A DNA stretch of 64,000 nt from Tranquillimonas sp964472855 (GTDB taxonomy: Bacteria > Pseudomonadota > Alphaproteobacteria > Rhodobacterales > Rhodobacteraceae). The stretch lies in contig CAYYMJ010000002.1 of NCBI GenBank assembly GCA_964472855.1, positions 60,908 to 124,907 on the forward strand. Reading direction: 5' to 3'. Positions 8,707 through 18,746 of the stretch are shown piece after piece (the stretch's first letter is position 1; each line of letters opens with the position of its first letter). The notes beneath the pieces were generated by a model that was given only the letters and a program-made list of their open reading frames with translations, was not told where the DNA came from and did not search any database. Position numbers and translations under genes: made by a program.

Positions 8707-9141
8707 TCAGGTGTCGCGCGTGGCGCGCGCGTCCATGTAGCGGTCGAACTCGGACTTGTCCTTGGCGGTGCGCAGGCGGACCAGGAAATCTTCGAAGCTG
8801 TGCTGCTCGTCCTCAAGCCGGCGCAGGGTTTCCGCGCGAAAGGCATCGAAACTGGCGTTGCCGCTGCTGCGGCCCTGGGCCTCGGGGCCGAGGGTGCGCA
8901 GTTTTTCCACCAGTTCGTCGGCATCGATCTGGGTGAAGTTTTGCGGAACGAATCCGCCGCGCCAGCCCAGAAGTGCGGCCAGCGCAAAGCCGGCGGGCCA
9001 GAAGCTGGCAAAGGCAAGGGCGACGGCGGTGATGGCAAAGCCACCGTAGATCAGCGTTGACAGGATCTGCACGGCGACCGGCATCGGCCGGCTGACGCGA
9101 GCGAAAGGCGCGGCGCCACGGGCCGCGGTGGACATGGACAT
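8707..9141 (-). CDS. DUF2852 membrane protein (copy 1)
   Basis: A 144-aa protein. A basic N-terminus leads to a hydrophobic double-spanning region at about residues 22-60, followed by a long charged helix. That helix carries SFDAFRAETLRRLEDEQHSF and KDKSEFDRYMDARA, the DUF2852 C-terminal signature. It is paralogous to the next gene upstream (9198-9644): the C-terminal helices align almost residue for residue while the membrane part has diverged. GGGAG lies 9 nt before the ATG. The function is unknown. Confidence 0.85.
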   Translation of the reverse strand: MSMSTAARGAAPFARVSRPMPVAVQILSTLIYGGFAITAVALAFASFWPAGFALAALLGWRGGFVPQNFTQIDADELVEKLRTLGPEAQGRSSGNASFDAFRAETLRRLEDEQHSFEDFLVRLRTAKDKSEFDRYMDARATRDT

Positions 9142-9197
9142 CTTATAGGCTCCCTGAATGATGCGGCCCCCGCGATGCGGGGGCCTGCCGGTCGTTG

Positions 9198-9644
9198 TCA
9201 GGCGGGTTGGTGGCCGCCGTTATTGCCAGAGAGGTCTTCGCTTGCCGGGCCGGTGGACTTGCGGGCGCGGTCATCCATGAACTGGTCGAACTCGGCCTTG
9301 TCCTTGGCGTCACGCAGCCGCTTGAGGAAGGATTCGAAGGCGTCCTGCTCTTCTTCCAGGCGGCGCAGCGTTTCGGTCTTGTAGGCGTCGAAAGCGCTGT
9401 TCCCGGTCGAGGTAAAACGGGCGGCGTAGCGATGGCGCGGTTTCGCGCAGTGGCCTTTGAACATGCGTTTGCTCCAGATCATATAGGCGAGAAGGGCCAG
9501 CCCGATGGGCCAGAAGAAGACGAAGCCAAGGACCATGCAAACGATCCAGGCGCCCTTTCCACGATCGTCAAGCCAGGCTTCGGCCTTGCCCAGCCATCCC
9601 ATGGAACGGGTGGATTGCGCGATAGGGTCGGCGAGGGTGGTCAT
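9198..9644 (-). CDS. DUF2852 membrane protein (copy 2)
   Basis: A 148-aa protein with a membrane hairpin at about residues 35-60 (VCMVLGFVFFWPIGLALLAYMIW), an aromatic/basic linker, then the DUF2852 helix. The helix carries NSAFDAYKTETLRRLEEEQ and KDKAEFDQFMDDRARKS. A TTG four codons earlier is possible, but the ATG at 9644 follows TTGGAGACACAT with good spacing. It is tandem with copy 1, about 55 nt apart. Two 19-bp palindromes lie upstream in its promoter region, in an AT-rich patch unlike the surroundings, so this gene is probably the controlled head of a DUF2852-DUF2852-RDD unit. Confidence 0.85.
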   Translation of the reverse strand: MTTLADPIAQSTRSMGWLGKAEAWLDDRGKGAWIVCMVLGFVFFWPIGLALLAYMIWSKRMFKGHCAKPRHRYAARFTSTGNSAFDAYKTETLRRLEEEQDAFESFLKRLRDAKDKAEFDQFMDDRARKSTGPASEDLSGNNGGHQPA

Positions 9645-9668
9645 ATGTGTCTCCAAGGTTTCCTGTGT

Positions 9669-9687
9669 ATGTGAATTGCGTTCACAT
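9669..9687. promoter_or_regulatory. Palindromic operator 1 (ATGTGAA-N5-TTCACAT)
   Basis: A perfect 7-bp inverted repeat around a 5-nt centre, 25 nt upstream of the DUF2852 copy 2 start codon. It is the same architecture as 9727-9745. The cognate regulator is not known; CRP spacing would be one base shorter. Confidence 0.6.
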
Positions 9688-9726
9688 TACCCAGATCGGC
9701 ATGGCCGGGGCCGTTTTCAAGAATGT

Positions 9727-9745
9727 ATGTGAAAGAAATTTACAT
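9727..9745. promoter_or_regulatory. Palindromic operator 2 (ATGTGAA-N5-TTTACAT)
   Basis: A 19-bp inverted repeat with one arm mismatch, 58 nt from operator 1. It lies in an AT-rich stretch between the ybaK-like stop and the DUF2852 gene. The pairing of two near-identical sites argues for cooperative binding of a dimeric regulator. Confidence 0.55.
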
Positions 9746-9754
9746 TTATCGTGT

Positions 9755-10222
9755 TTATTCTGTGAAATCAGCAAGTTGCGCCTTGGTTTCCGTCAAAAGC
9801 TGGCGCGGTGTCAGCCGAAAGATATGCCGCGGCGTGCCAGCTGCGGCCCAGATTTCGGCGAATTCGGTCAGGCGCGGGTCGCAAAAGGCGCGTGGCGGGC
9901 TGGGGTGGCCGAACGGAGATACACCACCGATGGCAAAGCCGGTTCTTTCGCGGATAAAGGCCGCGTCGGCCTTGGCCAGCGCCTCGCCCGCGACCGCTGC
10001 CGCCTTCTCGGGTGACACCCGGTTGCCCCCGGCGGTCAGGAACAACAGCACCGCGTCCGAACTTGCGCCGCGAAAGATCACCGACTTGGCGATCTGGTCG
10101 ACATGGCATCCGGCGGCGTCGGCCGCCTGTTGGGCGGTGCGGGTCTCGCCCAGCTCGACGATCTCGGTGGCAAGGCCGGCCGAGGTCAGCGCGGCCCGAA
10201 CACGTTTGAGGCTTTTTGACAT
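9755..10222 (-). CDS. YbaK/EbsC-family aminoacyl-tRNA deacylase
   Basis: A 155-aa protein of the YbaK/ProX editing family. It is expected to hydrolyse mischarged tRNA (Cys-tRNA-Pro or similar) in the cytosol. Family marks are the lysine in QIAKSVIFRG, the glycine-rich AGGNRVSPEKAA and the GGVSPFGH loop. A start at MSKSLKRVRAAL is supported by an upstream AGG and by family length; the frame continues upstream only as noise. It is divergent from glnE, with about 100 nt between them. Confidence 0.88.
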   Translation of the reverse strand: MSKSLKRVRAALTSAGLATEIVELGETRTAQQAADAAGCHVDQIAKSVIFRGASSDAVLLFLTAGGNRVSPEKAAAVAGEALAKADAAFIRERTGFAIGGVSPFGHPSPPRAFCDPRLTEFAEIWAAAGTPRHIFRLTPRQLLTETKAQLADFTE

Positions 10223-10320
10223 CTGAACCTGCATTTGCCGATGCCCAAAGATGGCCCGCCGCCGCCGGTAATTGCAAGCCGGCTTGACCCTGCCGGCCGC
10301 CCCGAGCAGTCTGGCCGGAC

Positions 10321-12739
10321 ATGCGCTTTTCAGGCCGGATAACCCGCGTTCCCCACGCATTCGAAGCCGCGCGCGGGGCCGAGGCACTGGCCATCCTGCC
10401 CGACGCCGGCGGCGCGCTGGCCGACCTGATCCGTGGCACCGCCGGGTCCAGCCCATTTCTGGCCGGCCTGATCCGGACCGAGACCGCGTGGCTGCCCGCC
10501 GCGCTGGACGCCGGGCCCGAAAGCGCCCGCGACACCCTGCTGGACGCGGCGCGCGCGTTGCCCCCCGACAGGCTGGCGCCCGGTCTGCGCCAGATACGCC
10601 GGCGCATGGCCCTGTTGACGGCGCTGGCCGATCTGGGCGGCGTCTGGCCGCTGGAAACGGTCACCGGCGCCCTGACCCGGCTGGCCGACGTGGCCGTCGA
10701 CCGCGCATTGGGCGACGCGGTGGCGGCCGAGATCGGGCGTGGCCGTTTCCCCGGCGCCGGCCCCGATGACAGCGCCGCCAGCCTGGGCGTGACGGTGCTG
10801 GCCATGGGCAAGATGGGCGCGGCCGAGCTCAACTATTCCTCGGACATCGACCTGATCTGCCTGTTCGACGAAAGCCGCCACGACCCCGACGCCTATTTCG
10901 ACGTGCGCACCGCCTTCATCCGCGCCACCCGCCGCGCCATGGCAACCCTGTCGCGCGTCGATGCCGACGGCTATGTCTTTCGCACCGACCTGCGGCTCAG
11001 ACCCGACCCGTCGACCACGCCGGTCTGCATGGCCATGGAGGCGGCCGAACGCTATTACGAAAGCGTTGGCCGCACCTGGGAACGCGGCGCCTATATCAAG
11101 GCGCGGGCGGCGGCCTGCGACATCGCCGGCGGCGCCGACTTCCTGCAACGCCTGTCGCCCTTTGTCTGGCGGCGGCATCTGGACTTTGCCGCCATACAGG
11201 ACGCCCACGACATGCGCCTGCGCATCCGCGAACATCGCGGGCTGGGCGGGGCGCTGACGCTGGAGGGCCGCAATATCAAGCTGGCCCCCGGCGGCATTCG
11301 CGAGATCGAGTTTTTCACCCAGACCCGCCAACTGATCGCCGGCGGGCGCGACCTGTCGCTGCGGGTGCGCGGCACCGTTGCCGGGCTTGGCCGTCTGGCC
11401 GCCGCCGGCTGGATCACGCAGGACAGCGCGACCACGCTGGCCGCCGCCTACCGCGCCCACCGCGAAACCGAACATCGCCTGCAAATGCTGAACGACGCGC
11501 AAACCCACAGCCTGCCGGGCAGCGATGCCGGCTTTGCACAACTGGCGGCCCTGATGGGCACCGACGCCGACGACCTGCGGCGCGAGTTGAAACAGCGCAT
11601 CGCGCTGGTTGCCGAACTGACCGAGGATTTCTTCAAACCGGCCGCCAGCGCGCCCGACAAGGCCGTCAAGCTTGGCGAAGACGGCGAACGCATCATCGCC
11701 GGATGGCGCAGCTATGCCGCCCTGCGCTCGGAACGCGCCCAGGCAATCTTCGAGCGGCTGAAACCGGCGCTGCTGGCGCGGCTGGAAAAGGCAGAAGACC
11801 CGATGTCTGCGCTGACCCATTTCGACGGCTTCCTGCGCGGCCTGCCGGCGGGGGTGCAGCTGTTCTCGCTGTTTCAGGCCAACCCGCAACTGATCGACCT
11901 GATGATCNNNNNNNNNNNNNNNNNNNNNNNNNNNNNNNNNNNNNNNNNNNNNNNNNNNNNNNNNNNNNNNNNNNNNNNNNNNNNNNNNNNNNNNNNNNNN
12001 NNNNNNNGTGCGGGTCTACTATGCACGGCTGACCCAGGCACTGGTCACGGCACTGTCGGCCCCCACAGCCGAGGGCCGCCTGTACGAAGTCGACATGCGC
12101 CTGCGGCCCTCGGGCCGCAAGGGACCGGTCGCAACCTCGCTGCGGGCCTTTCGCGACTATCAGACAACCGAGGCCTGGACATGGGAGCATCTGGCCCTGA
12201 CCCGGGCCCGCCCGCTTGCCGGCGATGTCAGCCTTGGCGCCGAAATCGAAGCCTTCCGCCGCGATCTGCTGGCCCGGCCCGGCGACCGGGCGGCCCGGGC
12301 CCGCGATACCGCCGACATGCGCCGCCGGCTGGCCGACGCCAAGCCCCGGACCGGGCCGCTCGACGTGCGGGCCGGCCCCGGGCATCTGCAGGATATCGAG
12401 CTTTTCGCATCGCTTCTGGGCCTGCTGGCCGGCGCGACCGACCAGGAACCATCGCATCAGATCGCCGCCGGCCAGGCCGCCGGGCTGATCGCGCCACAAG
12501 ATGGCAACCGCCTGTCGCGCGCCCAGGCCGAATTCTGGCAGGTGCATGCCGCGACCCGGCTTCTGACCGGCGCCAGCCTCGACCCGGCGCGGCTGGGGGC
12601 GGACGCCCGCGAACAGCTGTTGCGCGGCCGTGACAGCGCAACCATCGCCGACCTGGTGACAGCGATTTCCGTCACCGCCGGCCGCGCCGCCGATATCATC
12701 GACCGCCACCTGCAGGATTGGCTGGACGACGGCGCCTGA
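10321..12739 (+). CDS. glnE: Bifunctional glutamine synthetase adenylyltransferase/deadenylase, split by a gap
   Basis: GlnE adenylylates and deadenylylates glutamine synthetase in response to PII signalling. The part before the gap (529 codons) contains the first nucleotidyltransferase domain: MGKMGAAELNYSSDIDLICL, DLRLRPDPSTTPVCM and the ERGAYIKAR region. The part after the gap (243 codons) is the C-terminal half of the second domain: YEVDMRLRPSGRKGPVATS and TEAWTWEHLALTRARP, then the all-helical tail. The second GxxxxSDxDL motif must lie in the N run. The two parts are out of phase across 100 N. A normal GlnE of about 920-950 aa would need roughly 150 more residues, so the gap size is a placeholder and the gene is probably intact. 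Confidence 0.93.
11908..12007. other. Assembly gap of exactly 100 N inside glnE
   Basis: The run is exactly 100 N, a usual placeholder length. The flanking glnE frames disagree by one base across it, and about 450 bp of coding sequence are missing by family length. Confidence 0.97.
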
Positions 12740-12784
12740 GATTACCCTTTACACGGGCGCACAACCACGGCTAACGCTTGGCCC

Positions 12785-13057
12785 ATGACGTTGCAGGACC
12801 CCAAGGATCCCAAAGGCTTGATCGCCGAATCCTACCGCATGGACGGCATCACGCTTGCCGAATGCCGGTCGATCTTCCTCGACTGGGCGCTGTCGGTCGG
12901 CCCCGACATCGACGCGGCACAGACCATCGAGGGCTTCCTTGCCCTGCACGGGCCCGCCAACCCCGACCACCCGATGACCGCGGTGCTGCGCGAAGGGCGT
13001 CAGCGCCCCGACGCCGCGCGCCGCCGCGGCGGGCGCCGGGGGCGGCTGTCAACCTGA
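12785..13057 (+). CDS. Small conserved hypothetical protein
   Basis: A 90-aa protein with an acidic helical N-terminal half (IAESYRMDGITLAECRSIFL) and an Arg/Gly-rich basic tail. Its shape resembles small uncharacterised Rhodobacteraceae proteins found next to glnE, but no domain is recognised. The ribosome binding site is weak, and a second ATG at 12839 is possible. It follows glnE by about 45 nt and converges on eda. The codon pattern and composition look like real coding sequence. Confidence 0.6.
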   Translation: MTLQDPKDPKGLIAESYRMDGITLAECRSIFLDWALSVGPDIDAAQTIEGFLALHGPANPDHPMTAVLREGRQRPDAARRRGGRRGRLST

Positions 13058-13066
13058 CGCCGGCAA

Positions 13067-13088
13067 CTACTTCTGTCTGAAAATATCC
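13067..13088 (+). repeat. 3'-end motif, class II
   Basis: The 22 bases from CTACTTCTGTCTG to AAAATATCC match 20 of 22 positions of the copy after rne (44477-44498). The GAAAATATCC core begins 21 nt after the stop of the small gene and is followed by C-rich and GCGCCGCC/GCGGCGGC inverted sequence. Confidence 0.6.
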
Positions 13089-13125
13089 AATTCCCCCACC
13101 GCGCCGCCCCGCGCGGCGGCCGGGG

Positions 13126-13761
13126 TCAAAGCGCCGCCGCCTCGCGCGCCAGCCCTTCGATGCGGGTCCAGTTGCCGGCGGCCACGTCGGCGGGCGCGGC
13201 CACCCAGCTGCCGCCGACGCACAGCGTGTTGGGCAGCCCAAGATAGTCGGCGACATTCGACATGCTCACACCGCCCGTTGGGCAGAACTTGACCTGCGGG
13301 ATCGGCGCGCCGATCGCCTTCAGCGCCGGGGCGCCGCCCGAGGCTTCGGCGGGAAAGAACTTCATGGTCGTATAACCACGCTCGAGAAGCCGCATCACCT
13401 CGGTGGCGGTCGCGGCCCCGGGCAACAGCGGCAGGTCCATGTCCGCGCAGGCGTCAAGCAGGCGGTCGGTGGCACCGGGGGACACGCCGAACCGCGCGCC
13501 GGCCTCTTTGGCGCGGGCCACGTCCCCGGGCGTCAGCAGCGTGCCGGCGCCCACGACACCGCCAGCGACCGACGCCATCTCGCGGATGGCTTCGATGGCG
13601 GCCGGGGTGCGCAGGGTCACCTCGAGCGCCGGCAGACCGCCGGCCACCAGCGCCCGCGCCAGCGGCGCGGCGGTGGCCGGGTCATCGACCACGATCACCG
13701 GGATCACCGGGGCCAACTGGCAGGTGCGGGCGGTCAGCGCGGACGCCTCGGCAGGGGTCAT
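13126..13761 (-). CDS. eda: 2-dehydro-3-deoxy-6-phosphogluconate aldolase
   Basis: A 211-aa class I aldolase, the last step of the Entner-Doudoroff pathway, splitting KDPG to pyruvate and glyceraldehyde-3-phosphate. The catalytic Glu lies in PALEVTLRTPAAIEAI, and the Schiff-base Lys in TTMKFFPAEASGG. The phosphate-binding segment KFCPTGGVSM is also present. The start MTPAEASAL follows GGAG and gives the family length. A LacI-type palindrome 66-79 bp upstream matches one in front of edd. eda and edd are both on the minus strand but are separated by a plus-strand lipoprotein gene. Confidence 0.95.
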   Translation of the reverse strand: MTPAEASALTARTCQLAPVIPVIVVDDPATAAPLARALVAGGLPALEVTLRTPAAIEAIREMASVAGGVVGAGTLLTPGDVARAKEAGARFGVSPGATDRLLDACADMDLPLLPGAATATEVMRLLERGYTTMKFFPAEASGGAPALKAIGAPIPQVKFCPTGGVSMSNVADYLGLPNTLCVGGSWVAAPADVAAGNWTRIEGLAREAAAL

Positions 13762-13826
13762 GTCACGTCTCCGGGATGCTGTCGCAGACCGAAATAGCCG
13801 GCGGCAGGGCGGCTGTCCAGTCTCGT

Positions 13827-13840
13827 TGTTAGCGATAACA
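13827..13840. promoter_or_regulatory. LacI-type operator upstream of eda
   Basis: TGTTAGCGATAACA, an inverted repeat with central CG typical of LacI-family regulators. It lies 66-79 bp upstream of the eda start. Reverse-complemented (TGTTATCGCTAACA) it matches the edd site TGATAGCGCTAACA at 12 of 14 positions. Confidence 0.65.
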
Positions 13841-14056
13841 TAGACGGGGCCCGCCTTCGAAAAGCCATCGTCTTGCCCGGCGCTTGCCCGGATGGGCAAT
13901 CTGGCGCATAAAAGCGGGCAACCGCCACGGCGGGACATTGAAGGTTGAGCAGTATTGTCCGTCAAGAGCCGCCATCAAGGCGGCCCGCGGACAGACCTTC
14001 CGGAACCGACAATTCGGACGCCCCCCGAGCCGGGGCGCACAAGGGGTTTGTGGACG

Positions 14057-14698
14057 ATGATACAGGCAATTTCGGCCCGGCCGTTCGCCCTTGCCGGGGC
14101 CACCGCGCTGCTGGCCGGCTGCGGCGGCACCACGCTGGCCCCCGGGGCCGCGGCCCTTGGGCCGGACGCAATGGCGGCCGAGACGGCGGCGGCGCTGGCG
14201 CAATTCGATGCCGATATCTTTGCCGTGCAAGGCATGGCGGCGACCGCCCAACTGCCGAGCAGCGGCAGCGCGTCCTACACCGGGCAGACGGCGCTGGATC
14301 TTCACAGCGTGGTGGCCGAGACCGCGTCTCTGCAGGCGCTGGCCGATGTCTACATGTTCGTCGATTTCGACCCCGCCGCCGATGTATCGGTTCACAGCGT
14401 GGTCGACGAATTTCGGGTGGTGTCGACCGAGGGTGACTATTACTTCATTGACGGCACGCTGGTCAGCGACCCGGCGCTGTCGGCCCTCACGCAAGGCAGC
14501 GCCGCCGAGGTTGCGACCACCGTCAGCGGCGCCATCGAAACCTCGGGCGGCGATTTCGAGGCGGTGATGACGCTGGACGGCACCTTCGTGGGCACCGGCG
14601 CCGAGGGCGCGACCGGCACCGCCAACGGTGACTTGACCATGGCTGGTGGTGCGACGGTATTCGAGATCGACGGAACCTTTTACGTGATGCAACCCTGA
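14057..14698 (+). CDS. Predicted lipoprotein with beta-rich secreted domain
   Basis: A 213-aa protein starting MIQAISARPFALAGA with a lipobox LLAGC (Cys22), so it should be an envelope lipoprotein. The mature part has no known domain. It is rich in Ala, Asp, Thr and Val, with TSGGDFEAVMTLDGTFVGTG and VFEIDGTFYVM suggesting a small beta barrel; similar cores occur in proteins annotated as transferrin-binding-like or viral-A-inclusion-like. The frame is open 34 codons upstream, but the signal peptide fixes the start. It sits between eda and edd on the opposite strand. Confidence 0.7.
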   Translation: MIQAISARPFALAGATALLAGCGGTTLAPGAAALGPDAMAAETAAALAQFDADIFAVQGMAATAQLPSSGSASYTGQTALDLHSVVAETASLQALADVYMFVDFDPAADVSVHSVVDEFRVVSTEGDYYFIDGTLVSDPALSALTQGSAAEVATTVSGAIETSGGDFEAVMTLDGTFVGTGAEGATGTANGDLTMAGGATVFEIDGTFYVMQP

Positions 14699-14795
14699 AC
14701 GCGGGGCGCGGTGCCCGTCCGGCCACCCGCGCACGGCCGGGCCGGCGGTGCGCCATTAGGTATTTAAGAGCCAAAGAAGCCCGGGGGCCGCGCTG

Positions 14796-16601
<1,806 letters not shown>

Positions 16602-16659
16602 GGGTGTGTCCTTTCGGGCCGGTGGGCCCGACATCTGGCGTTTGCCCCGGTTCTAGCTT

Positions 16660-16673
16660 TGATAGCGCTAACA
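16660..16673. promoter_or_regulatory. LacI-type operator upstream of edd
   Basis: TGATAGCGCTAACA, a near-perfect inverted repeat with central CG, 59-72 bp upstream of the edd start. It pairs with the eda operator at 13827. Confidence 0.65.
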
Positions 16674-16795
16674 GTCCAGATCTCACGCCGAACGACTCGG
16701 GGTCGCAGTGCTAAAAAAGAAAATTTGATACGCCTTTTCCTGCAATGTCCATGATTGCGCCACAATCGAAATGCACTGGAACCTGGGACAAGAAC

Positions 16796-16831
16796 CCTCA
16801 GGTGGCGAGATTTGCCATCCTTTTCCTGAGG
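16796..16831 (+). promoter_or_regulatory. Leader hairpin before the DUF6778-like lipoprotein gene
   Basis: The arms CCTCAGG and CCTGAGG enclose an inner TGGC/GCCA pairing, giving an 11-bp interrupted stem that ends 16 nt before the ATG. It could be a translational control element or an RNA-stabilising structure. Confidence 0.4.
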
Positions 16832-16847
16832 TCAGGGAGCAGGACAA

Positions 16848-17510
16848 ATGAAGACAATTCGTAACATGTTGATGGCCGCCGCCGCACTGGGTCTGTCGGC
16901 CTGTGCAAGCGTCGACCAGACCGGCCAGTATGAGGGCGCGACCCGCGCCTCGGTGGTGCCTCAGCCGGTTCTGGCCCCGCAGGCATTGTCGGCCTACGAC
17001 GCGATATCCGTCGGCGACATCCGCGTGATCGTGCCGCGCAGCCTGAAAGTGAACGAGGCCAACCGCTATTACCCCGGCGGCGATATCGTCTGGCGTGAAG
17101 ACCCCATCGGTGATCGCCATCTGCAGGTCGCGACCATCCTGCGCGACGGCATCGCAAATGGCGTCGCCCCGTTCATGGGGCCGCGCGAAGTTGACCTGCT
17201 GGTCGAGCTGACGCGCTTTCACGCCCTGTCCGAAAAGGCCCGCTATTCGATTGGCGGTGTGCATGCGATCCAGTTCTACCTGACGGTGCTTGACGCCGCG
17301 ACCGGCGATCCGCTGACCGAACGCAAGCTGATCCAGGCCGATTTTGACGCCCTGGGCGGCCAGGCGGCCATTGCGGCCGAGGCACGGGGCATCACCCAGA
17401 AAACCCGGATCGAACAGCACCTCGCCCGGGTCATCGAGGTCGAGCTTGCGACGGACGACGGCTATCACGGCACCGCCAGGGGGCTGGTCGCCGCGATCAA
17501 TCAACTCTGA
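16848..17510 (+). CDS. Predicted lipoprotein, DUF6778-like
   Basis: A 220-aa protein with a signal peptide ending in the lipobox GLSAC (Cys19). The mature part resembles the Rhodobacterales DUF6778 family, with VGDIRVIVPRSLKVNEANRY, then an alternating beta/alpha pattern through LLVELTRFHAL and QFYLTVLDAATGDPLTE. This layout is reminiscent of periplasmic LptE- or Lipid A-binding-like folds, but that is only an impression. AGGGAGCAGG precedes the ATG. A leader hairpin lies just upstream. It faces away from edd. Confidence 0.75.
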   Translation: MKTIRNMLMAAAALGLSACASVDQTGQYEGATRASVVPQPVLAPQALSAYDAISVGDIRVIVPRSLKVNEANRYYPGGDIVWREDPIGDRHLQVATILRDGIANGVAPFMGPREVDLLVELTRFHALSEKARYSIGGVHAIQFYLTVLDAATGDPLTERKLIQADFDALGGQAAIAAEARGITQKTRIEQHLARVIEVELATDDGYHGTARGLVAAINQL

Positions 17511-17549
17511 CGCTGGCGAACCCGGCCCATGCAGGCTAGGAGGTCGGTC

Positions 17550-18746
17550 ATGTGTCCGACCTCTTGTCCCGTTGTCCGCCTGAAACCCAAGGTCGACCCG
17601 CGCCCGCTGCGCCACGGCTTCCCTTGGGTTTATGCCGACCAACTGGTGGCCGACCGGCGCACCCGCGCCATCGAACCCGGGGCCATCGGCTGGCTGGAAG
17701 ACGGCGACCGGCAAAGGCTGGGCGTCGTGGCGGTCAACCCCGGATCAAAGATCATGGCGCGCCAGCTTGGCGCCGCCGACCCGGGCGACATTGGCCGCGA
17801 CTGGTTCGCGGCGCGTCTGCGCGCGGCCTTGTCATTGCGCGAAACCCTTCATGACGCGCCCTTCTACCGCCTGATCCATGCCGAGGCCGACGGCCTGCCC
17901 GGTGTGGTGGTCGACCGGTTCGGCGACGCCGCGGTGATCCAGCCCAACGCCGCCTGGGCCGATGCCCGCTTTGACGACATCGTCGCGGCCCTGATCGCGG
18001 TGACCGGCGTGAGCACGGTGATCAAGAATGCCAGCGGCCGGGCCCGGGGGCTGGAGGGGCTGGACAGCAACAGCGCCGTCGTGGCCGGTCAGGTGGCCGG
18101 GCCGCTGGCGGTGCCCATGAACGGCGCCACCTATCTGGCCGACCTGACGGCTGGGCAAAAGACCGGGCTGTTCTTCGACCAGCGCCGCAACCACGCCTTT
18201 GCCGCGGGCCTGTCGCGCGGCGGCAACATGCTGGATGTGTTTTCCCATGTCGGCGGCTTTGCACTGGCGGCGCTGGCCGGCGGGGCCACCTCGGCGCTGG
18301 CTGTTGATGCTTCGGGCCCCGCGCTCGAACTGGCAAAGGGCGGCGCGGCGCTGTCTGGGCTCGCCGACCGGTTCGAAACCCGCAAGGGCGACGCCTTCGA
18401 CGTCATGGCGGCACTGCAGGCCGACCGCCGCCAGTTTCGCGCCGTCGTGTGCGACCCACCCGCCTTTGCGCCGGCCAGGGCGGCGCTCGAGGCCGGGCTG
18501 CGCGCCTATGAACGGGTGGCGCGACTGGCGGCACCGCTGGTCGAACACGGCGGCTTCCTGACCTTGTGCTCGTGCTCGCACGCGGCCGAACTCGGCAAGT
18601 TTCGCGCCGCCTGCACCCGCGGCATCGGACGGGCTGGCCGCGATGCCGTGCTCTTGCGCACCGGCTTCGCCGGCCCCGATCATCCCCAGCATCCGCAGCT
18701 GGCCGAAAGCGCCTATCTCAAGGTGCTGACTTTCCGGGTGACATGA
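17550..18746 (+). CDS. RlmI-like 23S rRNA (cytosine-C5) methyltransferase
   Basis: A 398-aa SAM-dependent methyltransferase. An N-terminal PUA-like region (RPLRHGFPWVYADQL) is followed by an EEHEE-type linker with FYRLIHAEADGLPGVVVDRF, and a Rossmann methyltransferase domain. In that domain LTAGQKTGLFFDQRRNH, MLDVFSHVGGFALAAL (SAM loop), VCDPPAFAPAR and the catalytic CSCSHA (Cys) are visible. RlmI methylates C1962 of 23S rRNA. AGGAGG lies 5 nt from the ATG at 17550. Its TGA overlaps the ATG of the PIN gene (ATGA), so the two are translationally coupled. Confidence 0.88.
   Translation: MCPTSCPVVRLKPKVDPRPLRHGFPWVYADQLVADRRTRAIEPGAIGWLEDGDRQRLGVVAVNPGSKIMARQLGAADPGDIGRDWFAARLRAALSLRETLHDAPFYRLIHAEADGLPGVVVDRFGDAAVIQPNAAWADARFDDIVAALIAVTGVSTVIKNASGRARGLEGLDSNSAVVAGQVAGPLAVPMNGATYLADLTAGQKTGLFFDQRRNHAFAAGLSRGGNMLDVFSHVGGFALAALAGGATSALAVDASGPALELAKGGAALSGLADRFETRKGDAFDVMAALQADRRQFRAVVCDPPAFAPARAALEAGLRAYERVARLAAPLVEHGGFLTLCSCSHAAELGKFRAACTRGIGRAGRDAVLLRTGFAGPDHPQHPQLAESAYLKVLTFRVT

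Noticed and set aside
12008..12633. A frame that runs through the N run and continues as an Arg/Pro-rich protein.
   Set aside because: It is the wrong phase after the gap; the true glnE continuation is in another frame.
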